DNA of 64,000 nucleotides from assembly GCF_041807705.1 (NCBI RefSeq), contig NZ_JBGTYY010000002.1, positions 127,231-191,230 on the forward strand, written 5' to 3'. Shown in pieces: positions 25,063-33,608 of this stretch; the first letter of the stretch is position 1; each line of letters starts with the position of its first letter. The notes under the pieces are model-generated. The model searched no databases, was not told where the DNA came from, and saw only the letters and a program-made list of their open reading frames with translations. The position numbers and the translations under genes are program-made. This DNA comes from Mannheimia sp041807705 (lineage in GTDB: Bacteria; Pseudomonadota; Gammaproteobacteria; Enterobacterales; Pasteurellaceae).

Positions 25063-27627
25063 ATGAAAAATAGTAACGAATTAAAAACACTTTTAGCTGA
25101 ATTTACGGAAAAGCAGAAGGCCGCATTTTTAAATACAGATGTGCTTGGATTAATAGCTGAACGTAGCCGCTTTTATGATGAAATTTTGCGTACACTTTGG
25201 CAACAATATGGGCTGGAACAACGTGAAGATCTCGCTTTATTAGCCGTTGGTGGCTATGGTCGAGAGGAGATGTTCCCACTTTCTGATCTTGATATTTTAG
25301 TACTATCTGAACAGCCACTAGATGAACCAACACAGCAAGTGTTAAATGAATTATTTAATTTGCTGTGGGATAGCAAATTACAGCTGGGAACAAGTGTCCG
25401 AACCCTTGAGGAATGTATTGAGATTGGAAAAGCAGAAATTTCAGTTGCCACGAATATGTTGGAGGGGCGTTTTTTATTTGGAAATCATCAGCTTTGGATT
25501 AGGTTAAAAGAGGAAATATATCAGCCAGATTTTTGGGAAATTAATGCGTTTTTTAAAGCCAAAATGGACGAAAAAAATACTCGTTACACACGTTATCACA
25601 ATACCAGTTACAACCTTGAACCCGATTTAAAGCATAGTCCGGGAGGATTGCGAGATCTTAATTTACTTTCTTGGATTATGTTACGCCAATATGGCGTGTA
25701 TTCATTTATTGATTTACTGAATAAAGGCTTGCTTTATTCCGAAGAATATAAAGAATTAACAGCCTCACAAGCGGTACTTTTTCGTATGCGTTTTGCACTT
25801 CATTTGCAGCTTAAACGCTATGACAACCGTTTGAGATTTGACAGGCAGTTGCAATTAAGCGAATTTTTAGGTTATCAAGGCGAGGGTAATCAAGCGGTTG
25901 AAACAATGATGAGAGATTATTTCCAAGCCACGAAATCGATTTCTCAGCTAAGCCAGCTCATACTGAATGGCTTTGAACAAACGCATTTATTGAATTTGCA
26001 AAAAATTGGCGAAAAACAACCGCTTGATCGCTATTTTTATCAGCAAAATCAGATGATATTTATTGAAGATCGTCGCATTTTCAAACATCAGCCTACCACA
26101 ATGTTGGATTTGTTCTTTCATCTCACCCATTTCCCGCAACTAAATGCGAGTGCTGATACGCTACGGCAACTGCGTTTATCACTCCAGCAGCAAGAGCAAC
26201 CGCTGTGTGAAAATCAGGAAATACGAGAAAAATTTGTGCAACTTTTTCACCAGCCTAAAGTGGTTTCCAGAGCAATTTTGCCAATGCACCAATTAGGCTT
26301 CCTAACTGCCTATTTACCACAATGGAGGGGTATTGAGGGCTTAATGCAGTTTGATCTTTTCCATATTTATACGGTAGATGAACACAGTATCCGTGTAATG
26401 CTGAATTTAGAAAATTTTGCTGAGAATGTTCAACATTCTATTTTTCCTCTCGGCAATAGCTTATTTTCACAGCTATCCGATAAGCACAACTTGATTTATC
26501 TTGCCGCACTCTTTCACGATATTGCAAAGGGCAGAGAAGGCGATCATGCTAAAGTTGGGGCGGAGGATATGCGTGAATTTGCCAAATTGCACGGTTTTAG
26601 CCAAGAGCAAACAGATTATATGGCTTGGCTGGTAGAAGAACATTTAACGATGTCAATTATCGCTCAACGGCGTGATATTCACGATCCTGAAGTGGTGCGT
26701 GCATTTGCAAAAAAAGTACAAAGTTTGACCGCTTTATCCTCACTGCTTTGTTTAACGGTTACGGATATTTGTGCAACCAGTGAGAGTTTATGGAACGATT
26801 GGAAAGCCTCGCTTTTTATCCAACTTTACCAATTTACCTTACAACAATTAGCTGAAAATTTAGACTACGAAGCGGTAGCAAAAGAACATCGCCAGCAAGC
26901 GTTAGAATTGATGAAATTTGTGCTTTCCTCTAGCGAGCGTAAAGCCTTGAATGAATTTTGGCAGCCTTGCCCACAGAGCTATTTTTTACGCCATAAACCG
27001 ACCCAGTTAGTATGGCACGCATTGAGTTACATTAGAAATCGCAAACTGCCGATGGTATTAATCAGCAACGAGTACGCCAGAGGAGGAACAGAAATTTTCA
27101 TTTGCTGCCAAGATCAGCCTCAGCTTTTTGCTCGCATTGCTTATTTGCTCAGCCAAAAGAAAATCAGCATTCACGATGCGCAAATTATTACTAGTGAAAA
27201 CGGCTTGGTGTTGGACAGTTTTATCGTAACTGAACGTAATGGAGAAGATTTAACAGGCGAAAGAAGCCTACAAATTCAGCAATCTTTAATCAAGATGTTA
27301 GCAATACCGAATAATCAAGCTAAGTTTATTAAAAAGCCTGTTAAATACGCTTCATTTAAACGCAAAACAAGATTACGTTTTCTGCCACAATCATCGAAAC
27401 AGCAGACGGAGTTTGAGCTATTTACCCTTGATAGGGAAGGCTTATTGGCTCAAATTGGTTATATCTTTAATCGACTAAACTTAAATTTGCTGAATGCGAA
27501 AATTACTACTATTGGCGAGAGAGTAGAGGATTTCTTTGTGGTAAGTAATGCTGAAGGAAAAGCACTTTCGGAGCAAGAACAGTTGATACTTCAAGAAACG
27601 ATAATGAGAGAACTAGATAATAAATAG
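25063..27627 (+). CDS. glnD: Bifunctional uridylyltransferase/uridylyl-removing enzyme GlnD
   Basis: Glutamine sensor that uridylylates and deuridylylates PII protein. Domains in order: nucleotidyltransferase with GGYGREEMFPLSDLDILVL (about residues 64-85), an HD hydrolase domain with LAALFHDIAKGREGDHAKVG (about 480-500), and two C-terminal ACT domains (about 670-750 and 785-850). 854 residues versus about 890 in E. coli. No glnB or other nitrogen gene is adjacent. A terminator made of two uptake sequences follows. Confidence 0.96.
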   Translation: MKNSNELKTLLAEFTEKQKAAFLNTDVLGLIAERSRFYDEILRTLWQQYGLEQREDLALLAVGGYGREEMFPLSDLDILVLSEQPLDEPTQQVLNELFNLLWDSKLQLGTSVRTLEECIEIGKAEISVATNMLEGRFLFGNHQLWIRLKEEIYQPDFWEINAFFKAKMDEKNTRYTRYHNTSYNLEPDLKHSPGGLRDLNLLSWIMLRQYGVYSFIDLLNKGLLYSEEYKELTASQAVLFRMRFALHLQLKRYDNRLRFDRQLQLSEFLGYQGEGNQAVETMMRDYFQATKSISQLSQLILNGFEQTHLLNLQKIGEKQPLDRYFYQQNQMIFIEDRRIFKHQPTTMLDLFFHLTHFPQLNASADTLRQLRLSLQQQEQPLCENQEIREKFVQLFHQPKVVSRAILPMHQLGFLTAYLPQWRGIEGLMQFDLFHIYTVDEHSIRVMLNLENFAENVQHSIFPLGNSLFSQLSDKHNLIYLAALFHDIAKGREGDHAKVGAEDMREFAKLHGFSQEQTDYMAWLVEEHLTMSIIAQRRDIHDPEVVRAFAKKVQSLTALSSLLCLTVTDICATSESLWNDWKASLFIQLYQFTLQQLAENLDYEAVAKEHRQQALELMKFVLSSSERKALNEFWQPCPQSYFLRHKPTQLVWHALSYIRNRKLPMVLISNEYARGGTEIFICCQDQPQLFARIAYLLSQKKISIHDAQIITSENGLVLDSFIVTERNGEDLTGERSLQIQQSLIKMLAIPNNQAKFIKKPVKYASFKRKTRLRFLPQSSKQQTEFELFTLDREGLLAQIGYIFNRLNLNLLNAKITTIGERVEDFFVVSNAEGKALSEQEQLILQETIMRELDNK

Positions 27628-27631
27628 CAAA

Positions 27632-27662
27632 AACCGCTTGTAATTTATCACTACAAGCGGTT
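27632..27662. terminator. Uptake-sequence-pair terminator between glnD and zapG
   Basis: AACCGCTTGTA (27632-27642) and TACAAGCGGTT (27652-27662) form a perfect 11-bp stem with a 9-nt loop, followed by ATTTTGG. It lies between convergent genes. Confidence 0.75.
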
Positions 27663-27691
27663 ATTTTGGGGAGAAATTTTACAATTTCATT

Positions 27692-28087
27692 TTACGATTT
27701 TAGTAAGCCTGATGAACCTTCAGAGTAATCTCTTGGCTGACCTTCTTCCTCTTTTTCAGGTTGAACAGGCAATTGAGCTTGTTGGAAAAACTCAATATTT
27801 TTCGCATTTTCGGGTAATAATTTTTCAGAACTTTGAGCTAAATGAGCATACAGTTTTTTATAATCTGCCGCTAAAGTTGAAAGTAGTTGAGCGGATTGCT
27901 CAAAATGCTGCTCAAGTTGTTGTTTTTGTTCATCAACTTGTGTTTTAGTCTGTTTAAGTTCTCTTTCTAATTCGTGTTGCTTCCTTACATTACTATTAAA
28001 TACGCGCACGATAGTGCAACCTACTACAGCACCAACAATAAATGCAGCGGCAATGGCCGCCCAAACATCACTTGTCCATTGTTCCAT
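27692..28087 (-). CDS. zapG: Envelope/division-associated protein ZapG (YhcB, DUF1043)
   Basis: Small membrane-anchored coiled-coil protein linked to envelope growth and division in enterics. One N-terminal transmembrane helix (about residues 9-28, AAIAAAFIVGAVVGCTIVRVF), a coiled coil (about 35-95, rich in Glu/Gln/Lys heptads) and an acidic, disordered tail (PEKEEEGQPRDYSEGSSG). Two adjacent ATGs exist; the second (28087) is 6 nt behind AAGGAG and better spaced than the first (28090). 131 residues. Confidence 0.85.
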   Translation of the reverse strand: MEQWTSDVWAAIAAAFIVGAVVGCTIVRVFNSNVRKQHELERELKQTKTQVDEQKQQLEQHFEQSAQLLSTLAADYKKLYAHLAQSSEKLLPENAKNIEFFQQAQLPVQPEKEEEGQPRDYSEGSSGLLKS

Positions 28088-28215
28088 CATAAACTCCTTA
28101 TATTTAAGTAGTGAATTTATGGCTCTATTTTTAACATTTCAGCTTTTGTTTGAAAAGTTCCAAATGATTAAAATGTGATATAGGTTCAATTTTAAAGAAT
28201 AAGTCTAAAAAACAT

Positions 28216-28379
28216 TAGATTTTTGGTTAAAAAGTCTGTATAATTCCGCCACCCTGTTTTGCTTGGTTTTTCCCGCTAAGCAGTTTGGTCAGAATTGACT
28301 CGAAGGGGTTGGATTCTACCGTCATAGGTAATTCCTTTTAGGAATTGGGTTATAAACTTTAAATTTTGGTATTTAATTA
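28216..28379 (+). promoter_or_regulatory. Promoter and leader of rplM-rpsI
   Basis: A perfect TATAAT (28239-28244) gives a leader of about 130 nt. The leader holds a hairpin AATTCCT (28331-28337)/AGGAATT (28340-28346) and an upstream region with CCCGCTAAGCAG. In E. coli, L13 represses its own operon at the rplM leader; a comparable function here is inference. No good -35 hexamer is visible. Confidence 0.5.
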
Positions 28380-28808
28380 ATGAAAACTTTTGTAGCAAAA
28401 CCAGAAACAGTACAACGTGACTGGTATGTAGTAGATGCGACAGGTAAAACTTTAGGTCGTTTAGCTACCGAATTAGCACGCCGTTTACGCGGTAAACATA
28501 AAGCTGAATATACTCCGCATGTTGATACAGGTGATTACATCATTGTTATCAATGCAGAGAAAGTAGCAGTAACCGGCAAAAAAGAAACTGACAAGGTTTA
28601 CTACTGGCACACCGGCTATGTAGGTGGTATCAAAGATGCAACCTTCAAAGAAATGATTGCACGTCGTCCAGAAGCAGTGATCGAGATCGCAGTTAAAGGT
28701 ATGTTACCTAAAGGTCCTTTAGGTCGTGAAATGTTCCGTAAATTAAAAGTTTACGCAGGTAACGAACATAACCACGCTGCACAACAACCACAAGTTTTAG
28801 ACATCTAA
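28380..28808 (+). CDS. rplM: 50S ribosomal protein L13
   Basis: Early-assembling large-subunit protein. 142 residues with the characteristic start MKTFVAKPETVQRDWYVVDA and the segments GKTLGRLATELARRLRGKHK, GDYIIVINAEKVAVTGKK and MLPKGPLGREMFRKLKVYAG. Codon use is strongly biased. rpsI begins 15 bp downstream, the usual L13-S9 operon. Confidence 0.99.
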   Translation: MKTFVAKPETVQRDWYVVDATGKTLGRLATELARRLRGKHKAEYTPHVDTGDYIIVINAEKVAVTGKKETDKVYYWHTGYVGGIKDATFKEMIARRPEAVIEIAVKGMLPKGPLGREMFRKLKVYAGNEHNHAAQQPQVLDI

Positions 28809-28823
28809 TCACGGAGCAGAAAA

Positions 28824-29219
28824 ATGACAGCAGCAAATCAAAACTACGGCACAGGTCGCCGCAAAAGCTCTTCAGCTCGTGTATTTATCAAACCGGGCAG
28901 TGGTAATATTACCATTAACCAACGTTCTTTAGAGGTTTACTTCGGTCGTGAAACTTCACGTATGATCGTCCGTCAACCATTAGAATTAGTTGAATTAACA
29001 GATAAATTAGACCTTTACATCACTGTAACCGGTGGTGGTATTTCTGGTCAAGCAGGTGCGATCCGTCACGGTATCACTCGTGCATTAATGGAATACGATG
29101 AAACTCTACGCCCAGCACTTCGTGCAGCAGGCTTCGTTACTCGTGACGCTCGTCGCGTTGAACGTAAAAAAGTGGGTTTACACAAAGCACGTCGTCGTCC
29201 ACAATACTCAAAACGTTAA
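28824..29219 (+). CDS. rpsI: 30S ribosomal protein S9
   Basis: Small-subunit head protein whose basic tail reaches the P-site tRNA. 131 residues, YGTGRRKSSSARVFIKPG near the start and the C-terminal tail KKVGLHKARRRPQYSKR. ACGGAG precedes the ATG. A strong terminator follows. Confidence 0.99.
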   Translation: MTAANQNYGTGRRKSSSARVFIKPGSGNITINQRSLEVYFGRETSRMIVRQPLELVELTDKLDLYITVTGGGISGQAGAIRHGITRALMEYDETLRPALRAAGFVTRDARRVERKKVGLHKARRRPQYSKR

Positions 29220-29234
29220 TTTATTTTCGTTTTC

Positions 29235-29260
29235 AAAAGGCAGGGTTTCCTGCCTTTTTT
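29235..29260 (+). terminator. Terminator after rpsI
   Basis: AAAAGGCAGG (29235-29244) pairs with CCTGCCTTTT (29249-29258), continuing in a T-run. Confidence 0.85.
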
Positions 29261-29273
29261 GTTATCTATAAAA

Positions 29274-29621
29274 TTACTTTTTGTAGATATATTTCACAGC
29301 TAATAATGCAGTTCCTGCACCGAATAAATCGGCAATTCCATCTAACCAAGAGCTTTGTCGGGTTTCGGTAAAATAGGCTTGTCCTAACTCTGTTCCAAAC
29401 GCATAAAATAGTGCAAATATCATTAAACCTAAATAAGGTACAAATTTATTAGATTGAATAAATGCTCTTGCTATGAGCCAAATTTGTATAAAGAAGATTG
29501 CGAAGTGTCCAATTTTATCAAAATGAGGAAATAGAGGAGGATCTCCACTGCTTTCACGGAAAATAAGAGAGTAGAGACTAATAACAAACCAAAGTAAGGC
29601 TAAAAGAGCGTGTCTATTCAT
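29274..29621 (-). CDS. VanZ-like family membrane protein
   Basis: Small integral membrane protein of 115 residues with four predicted hydrophobic segments (about 4-20, 35-52, 60-77, 93-110). FPHFDKIGHFAIFFIQIWLIARA and ALFYAFGTELGQAYF, with the acidic E-Q-x-F core, resemble the VanZ/PhoD-like family; known relatives affect teicoplanin sensitivity in Gram-positives, but the function in Pasteurellaceae is not established. It lies downstream of lysC on the same strand, separated by a hairpin. Confidence 0.75.
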   Translation of the reverse strand: MNRHALLALLWFVISLYSLIFRESSGDPPLFPHFDKIGHFAIFFIQIWLIARAFIQSNKFVPYLGLMIFALFYAFGTELGQAYFTETRQSSWLDGIADLFGAGTALLAVKYIYKK

Positions 29622-29653
29622 TTCAATTATATTTCATAGAAAGATATAAAAAA

Positions 29654-29697
29654 CAAGCGGTCATTTTTAGTAAAAATTTTACTAAAAACAACCGCTT
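29654..29697 (-). terminator. Hairpin after lysC
   Basis: Outer AAGCGGT (29654-29660)/ACCGCTT (29691-29697) and inner TTTTTAGT/ACTAAAAA stems downstream of lysC on the minus strand. The outer arms are uptake-sequence cores in inverted order. Confidence 0.6.
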
Positions 29698-29711
29698 ATA
29701 GGCGTTATTTA

Positions 29712-31064
29712 TTACTCAAATAAACCTTTATGTAATGCACGAACAGCATCATCTGCTTCACTATTTTTGATAAGCGTACAAACATTGTTGCTACTTGCAC
29801 CGTAGCTGATTAGGCGGATATTGTAATTCTCAAGGGTATGGAATAATTTTTTCGCCACACCCGCTTGGAGATGTAAGTTATTGCCAATAATAGCCACTAA
29901 CGCTAAATCATTTTCCACTTGAACATTGCAATAAGCATTGAGTTCATCAAGTAATTCAGGCGATAGCATATCTGTGCCAGAAGACGCTGAACCTGTTTTA
30001 TCTAATGTGAGAGATACGCTTACTTCTGAAGTCGTAATCACATCAACTGAGATTTTATGTTTTGCTAAAATCGCAAATAAATTCGCTAAAAAGCCTTGTG
30101 CGTGTAGCATAGATAGGCTTGAAAGCGTTAATAAGGTTTGATTACGGCGTAATGCAATCGCACGGAACGTTGGGCGAGGTTGTGGATCACGAGTTACCCA
30201 AGTACCACCTTGCTCAGGGGCTTTGCTTGAGCCTACATACACAGGAATATTGCTACGCACCGCAGGTAATAAGGTTGCAGGGTGAAGCACTTTCGCACCA
30301 AATGTTGCCATTTCAGCCGCTTCATTAAATGCCATTGTATCAATACGTTGTGCGTTTGGCACAACACGAGGGTCAGTTGTGTAGATACCCGGAACGTCTG
30401 TCCAAATCAACACATCATTTGCATTTAATACTTCTGCTAATAATGCCGCAGAGTAGTCTGAACCACCACGACCTAAAGTGGTGGTTTTCCCTTCATCATC
30501 ACGCCCGATAAAACCTTGTGTAATCGCAATTTTGCCAGCTTCGATAAGTGGCTTGATTACTTTATCTGATTGTTGTTGGGTTTTTTCATCATTTGGAGTT
30601 GCTTTTCCATAGTGGTTATTTGTTGCTACAACGTCACGCACATCAACCCATACAGCAGGGTGTCCACGCTCAATTAATAATTGCGTAAAGATTTTGGTGG
30701 ACATCATCTCGCCGTGGCTGATTAATTCATCACTTAATGCTGTGGATGTGGCAAGGCTTGCAGATTCTGCTAATGCTTCAATATGCTCTAGTAACTCATC
30801 GATTTCAGCACGAACGCTATCTTGTGTTTGTAATTTTTCAATGATGTTGTATTGAATTTGACGAACAGATGCAATGATTTCATCACGCTTTTCTTTTTCA
30901 CAACCATTTGCAAGTTCAACTAAATAATTTGTTACACCAGCAGATGCAGAAAGGACCACCACACGAGTGTTTTTTTCAGCAATAACGATATTAGCAGAGG
31001 AAGTCATTGCATCAAAATCAGCAACGCTGGTACCACCAAATTTAGCCACAGAAAGATGAGACAT
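29712..31064 (-). CDS. lysC: Lysine-sensitive aspartokinase (aspartokinase III type)
   Basis: Phosphorylates aspartate at the start of the lysine/threonine/methionine/diaminopimelate pathways. The N-terminal kinase domain shows VAKFGGTSVADFDAM and LGRGGSDYSAALLAE; two C-terminal ACT domains (about residues 305-450) bind lysine. 450 residues, monofunctional, without the homoserine dehydrogenase part of ThrA/MetL. Its long leader contains a lysine riboswitch, so both synthesis and activity are probably lysine-controlled. Confidence 0.95.
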   Translation of the reverse strand: MSHLSVAKFGGTSVADFDAMTSSANIVIAEKNTRVVVLSASAGVTNYLVELANGCEKEKRDEIIASVRQIQYNIIEKLQTQDSVRAEIDELLEHIEALAESASLATSTALSDELISHGEMMSTKIFTQLLIERGHPAVWVDVRDVVATNNHYGKATPNDEKTQQQSDKVIKPLIEAGKIAITQGFIGRDDEGKTTTLGRGGSDYSAALLAEVLNANDVLIWTDVPGIYTTDPRVVPNAQRIDTMAFNEAAEMATFGAKVLHPATLLPAVRSNIPVYVGSSKAPEQGGTWVTRDPQPRPTFRAIALRRNQTLLTLSSLSMLHAQGFLANLFAILAKHKISVDVITTSEVSVSLTLDKTGSASSGTDMLSPELLDELNAYCNVQVENDLALVAIIGNNLHLQAGVAKKLFHTLENYNIRLISYGASSNNVCTLIKNSEADDAVRALHKGLFE

Positions 31065-31069
31065 AATAA

Positions 31070-31128
31070 AAATTTCCTTAAATAGAGTAGATAATGTTGT
31101 GTTTAGGGGATATTCGGAAAGGAAATTT
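31070..31128 (-). promoter_or_regulatory. Possible ribosome-binding-site sequestering helix of lysC
   Basis: In the mRNA sense, AAATTTCCTT (31128-31119) is the exact complement of AAGGAAATTT (31079-31070), which contains the lysC Shine-Dalgarno sequence 10 nt before the ATG. The two could form a 10-bp helix downstream of the aptamer. No rho-independent terminator is visible in the leader, so control of translation is the simpler model. Confidence 0.5.
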
Positions 31129-31159
31129 GAGTAGATTATACGGTTTGATTGAGAACCAA

Positions 31160-31340
31160 TTAATCAGAGCACTCCATTTAATAAAATATTAAATGACAGC
31201 TGACAGGATTCAACCTATGCAGCCGATGTTAATTCCATTCTAGTGAATTCACACCTCGGCAAGCACTCCCATCACTTAATTCTCAAACGGCCCTAGTTGC
31301 CTCAAATTAAGTTGCCTGAGTGTTGCGCCTCTCCCGTAGC
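31160..31340 (-). ncRNA. Lysine riboswitch (L box) in the lysC leader
   Basis: Read on the minus strand, the leader has the conserved lysine-aptamer elements in order: GAGAGGCGCAAC at the P1/P2 junction (31334-31323), a P2 arm with AGTGATGGGAG, TGCTTGCCGAGG with its partner CATCGGCTG (P4), GTCAGCTGTCATTTAAT...ATTAAATGGAG (P5) and the closing AGTGCTCT (31173-31166), whose CTCT pairs with AGAG of P1. Boundaries are approximate. Confidence 0.88.
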
Positions 31341-31384
31341 AGAAGAGTCTGCTACTATTTTTCAATGTTTGAAAAACTTATATA

Positions 31385-31413
31385 GAAATACCTTTTTGTC
31401 GATGATTTGTCAA
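31385..31413 (-). promoter_or_regulatory. Candidate lysC promoter
   Basis: On the minus strand TTGACA (31413-31408) is followed after 17 nt by TATTTC, an imperfect -10, and then TATATAAG. It lies just upstream of the riboswitch. The gap 31065-31571 thus holds the lysC leader, the riboswitch, this promoter and the nagE upstream region. Confidence 0.4.
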
Positions 31414-31472
31414 TGAATATTTACAATATTGATATAGAGTTATTTGAACGAAATAATACTCCTAAATTATTT

Positions 31473-31488
31473 TTTGAAATGGATCACA
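31473..31488 (+). promoter_or_regulatory. Candidate CRP site upstream of nagE
   Basis: TTTGA-N6-TCACA, one half perfect and the other with one change from TGTGA. It is 84 bp before the nagE start, a plausible position for catabolite activation of a PTS gene. Confidence 0.45.
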
Positions 31489-31571
31489 AAATTCAAATTA
31501 TTTTATTGTAGTGTTCTTGTGTTGTTCTATTCTTACTTTACTCATTATGAGGTAACTTAGGAGACAATATT

Positions 31572-33020
31572 ATGAGTGTATTAACATATTTGCAAAAAAT
31601 AGGGCGTGCCTTAATGGTACCTGTTGCGGCATTACCGGCCGCTGCATTATTAATGGGAATTGGCTATTGGATTGATCCCGATGGTTGGGGGGCTAATAGC
31701 CAATTAGCAGCATTACTGATTAAATCAGGTGCTGCAATTATTGATAATATGTCGATTCTATTTGCAGTTGGTGTTGCATTTGGAATGTCGAGAGAAAAAG
31801 ATGGTGCAGCTGCACTATCAGGCTTAGTGGGGTATTTGGTGTTAACGACCTTACTAGCTCCGGCTGCTGTTGCTCAGTTATTAGGCGTTGCTGTAGAAGA
31901 AGTACCTGCTGCATTCGGTAAAATCAATAATTAGTTTATTGGTATTTTGGTAGGGGTGATCTCAGCTGAACTTTATAACCGCTTCTACCAAGTGGAATTA
32001 CCAAAAGCATTATCATTCTTTAGCGGTAAGCGTTTAGTGCCGATTGTGGTTTCTGTAATTATGATCGTCGTAGCATTTATCTTGCTCTATGTGTGGCCGG
32101 TTATTTTCGGTGGATTGGTTTCTTTTGGTGAATCAATCAAAGATATGGGGTCAGTTGGTGCAGGTATTTACGCTTTCTTCAACCGTTTATTAATTCCTGT
32201 TGGCTTACACCACGCACTTAACTCTGTATTCTGGTTTGATGTGGCGGGCATTAATGATATTCCTAATTTCTTAGGTGGAGCGAAATCGTTAGCGGAAGGC
32301 AAAGCGGTAGTAGGTGTAACTGGTATGTACCAAGCAGGGTTCTTCCCTGTGATGATGTTTGGTTTACCAGCAGCGGCACTTGCGATTTATCATAGTGCAA
32401 AGCCGGCTAAGAAAGCCCAGGTTGCTTCTATTATGTTTGCTGCTGCACTAGCATCATTCTTTACGGGGATTACAGAGCCGTTAGAATTTGCCTTTATGTT
32501 TGTTGCACCGGTACTTTATGTAATACATGCACTACTAACAGGCTTATCCGTTTATATTGCCTCATCAATGGAATGGATTGCAGGCTTCGGCTTTAGTGCA
32601 GGCTTAGTAGATTTAATCTTATCTAGCCGTAACCCTCTTGCTGTTCAATGGTATATGCTTATTGTGCAAGGTGTCTTATTTGCTGTTATTTACTATGTGC
32701 TATTTAGAACCGTGATTCGTTTATTTAACCTAAAAACGCCGGGTCGTGAAGATGAAGATAGTATCCAGGTGTCAGCTGAAACCTCTCGTAGTGAGCAGGC
32801 TGCAAAATTTATTGAGGCATTAGGCGGCAAAGAGAATATTACGAGTATTGATGCTTGTATTACTCGTTTGCGTTTAATTTTAGTAGATACAGCCAAAGCG
32901 AATGAAGCAAAATTAAAAGCTTTAGGTTCAAAAGGAAATGTAAAACTGGGCGAAAATGGCTATCAAGTTATTTTAGGACCTGAAGCAGAATTTGTTGCAG
33001 ATGCAATGAAAAAGCTATAA
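31572..33020 (+). pseudogene. nagE: PTS N-acetylglucosamine EIICB component, interrupted by an amber codon
   Basis: One continuous reading frame of 482 codons except for TAG at codon 121 (31932-31934). The flanks read KINN-stop-FIGILVGVISAELYNRF; relatives have Gln there, so a single CAG-to-TAG change explains it. The first part carries the start of the EIIC membrane domain (GRALMVPVAALPAAALLMGIGYW). The second completes EIIC (RLLIPVGLHHALNSVFWFDVAGINDIPNFLGG, TGITEPLEFAFMF) and ends in EIIB with the phospho-acceptor Cys429 (DACITRLRL). There is no EIIA domain. It is either a real nonsense mutation or a sequencing error. The second half has a chance ATG at 31947 but no ribosome-binding site of note. 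Confidence 0.88.
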
Positions 33021-33041
33021 TACCGGTTAGAAAATAGAAGT

Positions 33042-33085
33042 AAGCGGTCAGAATATTGTAATTTTTTGCAAAAATCTGACCGCTT
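33042..33085. terminator. Uptake-sequence-pair terminator between nagE and tmaR
   Basis: AAGCGGTCAGA (33042-33052) and TCTGACCGCTT (33075-33085) form a perfect 11-bp stem, then GTTTTA; convergent genes. Confidence 0.75.
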
Positions 33086-33088
33086 GTT

Positions 33089-33418
33089 TTATGCCTTTTT
33101 ATTGATTGGTGTGTGTTTATGGCTTGCCATTTTTTGACGAATTTCACGGCGTTGTTTTGAAAGTTCCGCGTTACGAATCATATAATCATCAACACGGTTT
33201 TCATAATCATAACGCATATTAGCAATAATTGCACGTACGTCTTCAATCGACATTTCATCAGTGATGTATTGAGTTAGATTATCTAATAACAACACACGTT
33301 TTTGGTTATCACGAATTTTGCGATCGTTATCGGCAGTTTCGCGATGTAATTTATTTTTTAAACGATAAAGATGTACATATTCCAACATATCGTGGAATGA
33401 TTTATTCACTTCAGACAT
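33089..33418 (-). CDS. tmaR: PTS regulator TmaR (YeeX, DUF496)
   Basis: Small, highly charged helical protein that in E. coli holds PTS enzyme I at the cell pole and limits its activity. 109 residues; the diagnostic block KIRDNQKRVLLLDNLTQYI, then MRYDYENRVDDYMIRNAELSKQRREI, match YeeX closely. It is convergent with the PTS gene nagE, separated only by a terminator. Confidence 0.92.
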   Translation of the reverse strand: MSEVNKSFHDMLEYVHLYRLKNKLHRETADNDRKIRDNQKRVLLLDNLTQYITDEMSIEDVRAIIANMRYDYENRVDDYMIRNAELSKQRREIRQKMASHKHTPINKKA

Positions 33419-33608
33419 AGAAAATCCTCTTGGTTAAGTTGATTAAAAATAAGTAGATAAATCCTATTCTTTTTCTGCCAATTCGTCAAAAAATTTTGTG
33501 TTAATTTTATGATTTAAATCTATTATCAAAAAGTTCGTTAAATTTGTAGTGATATTTAGCTTAAAAATGGTAATATCTTATCATTTATGGTTATTAAGGG
33601 ATTTTGTT

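Noticed and set aside
31947..33020. Second half of nagE as an independent gene
   Set aside because: Same frame as the first half, begins in the middle of the EIIC domain, and homologues run straight through the TAG.
33549..33608. Longer Ppx N-terminus
   Set aside because: Hydrophobic stretch from intergenic AT-rich DNA, absent from Ppx proteins.
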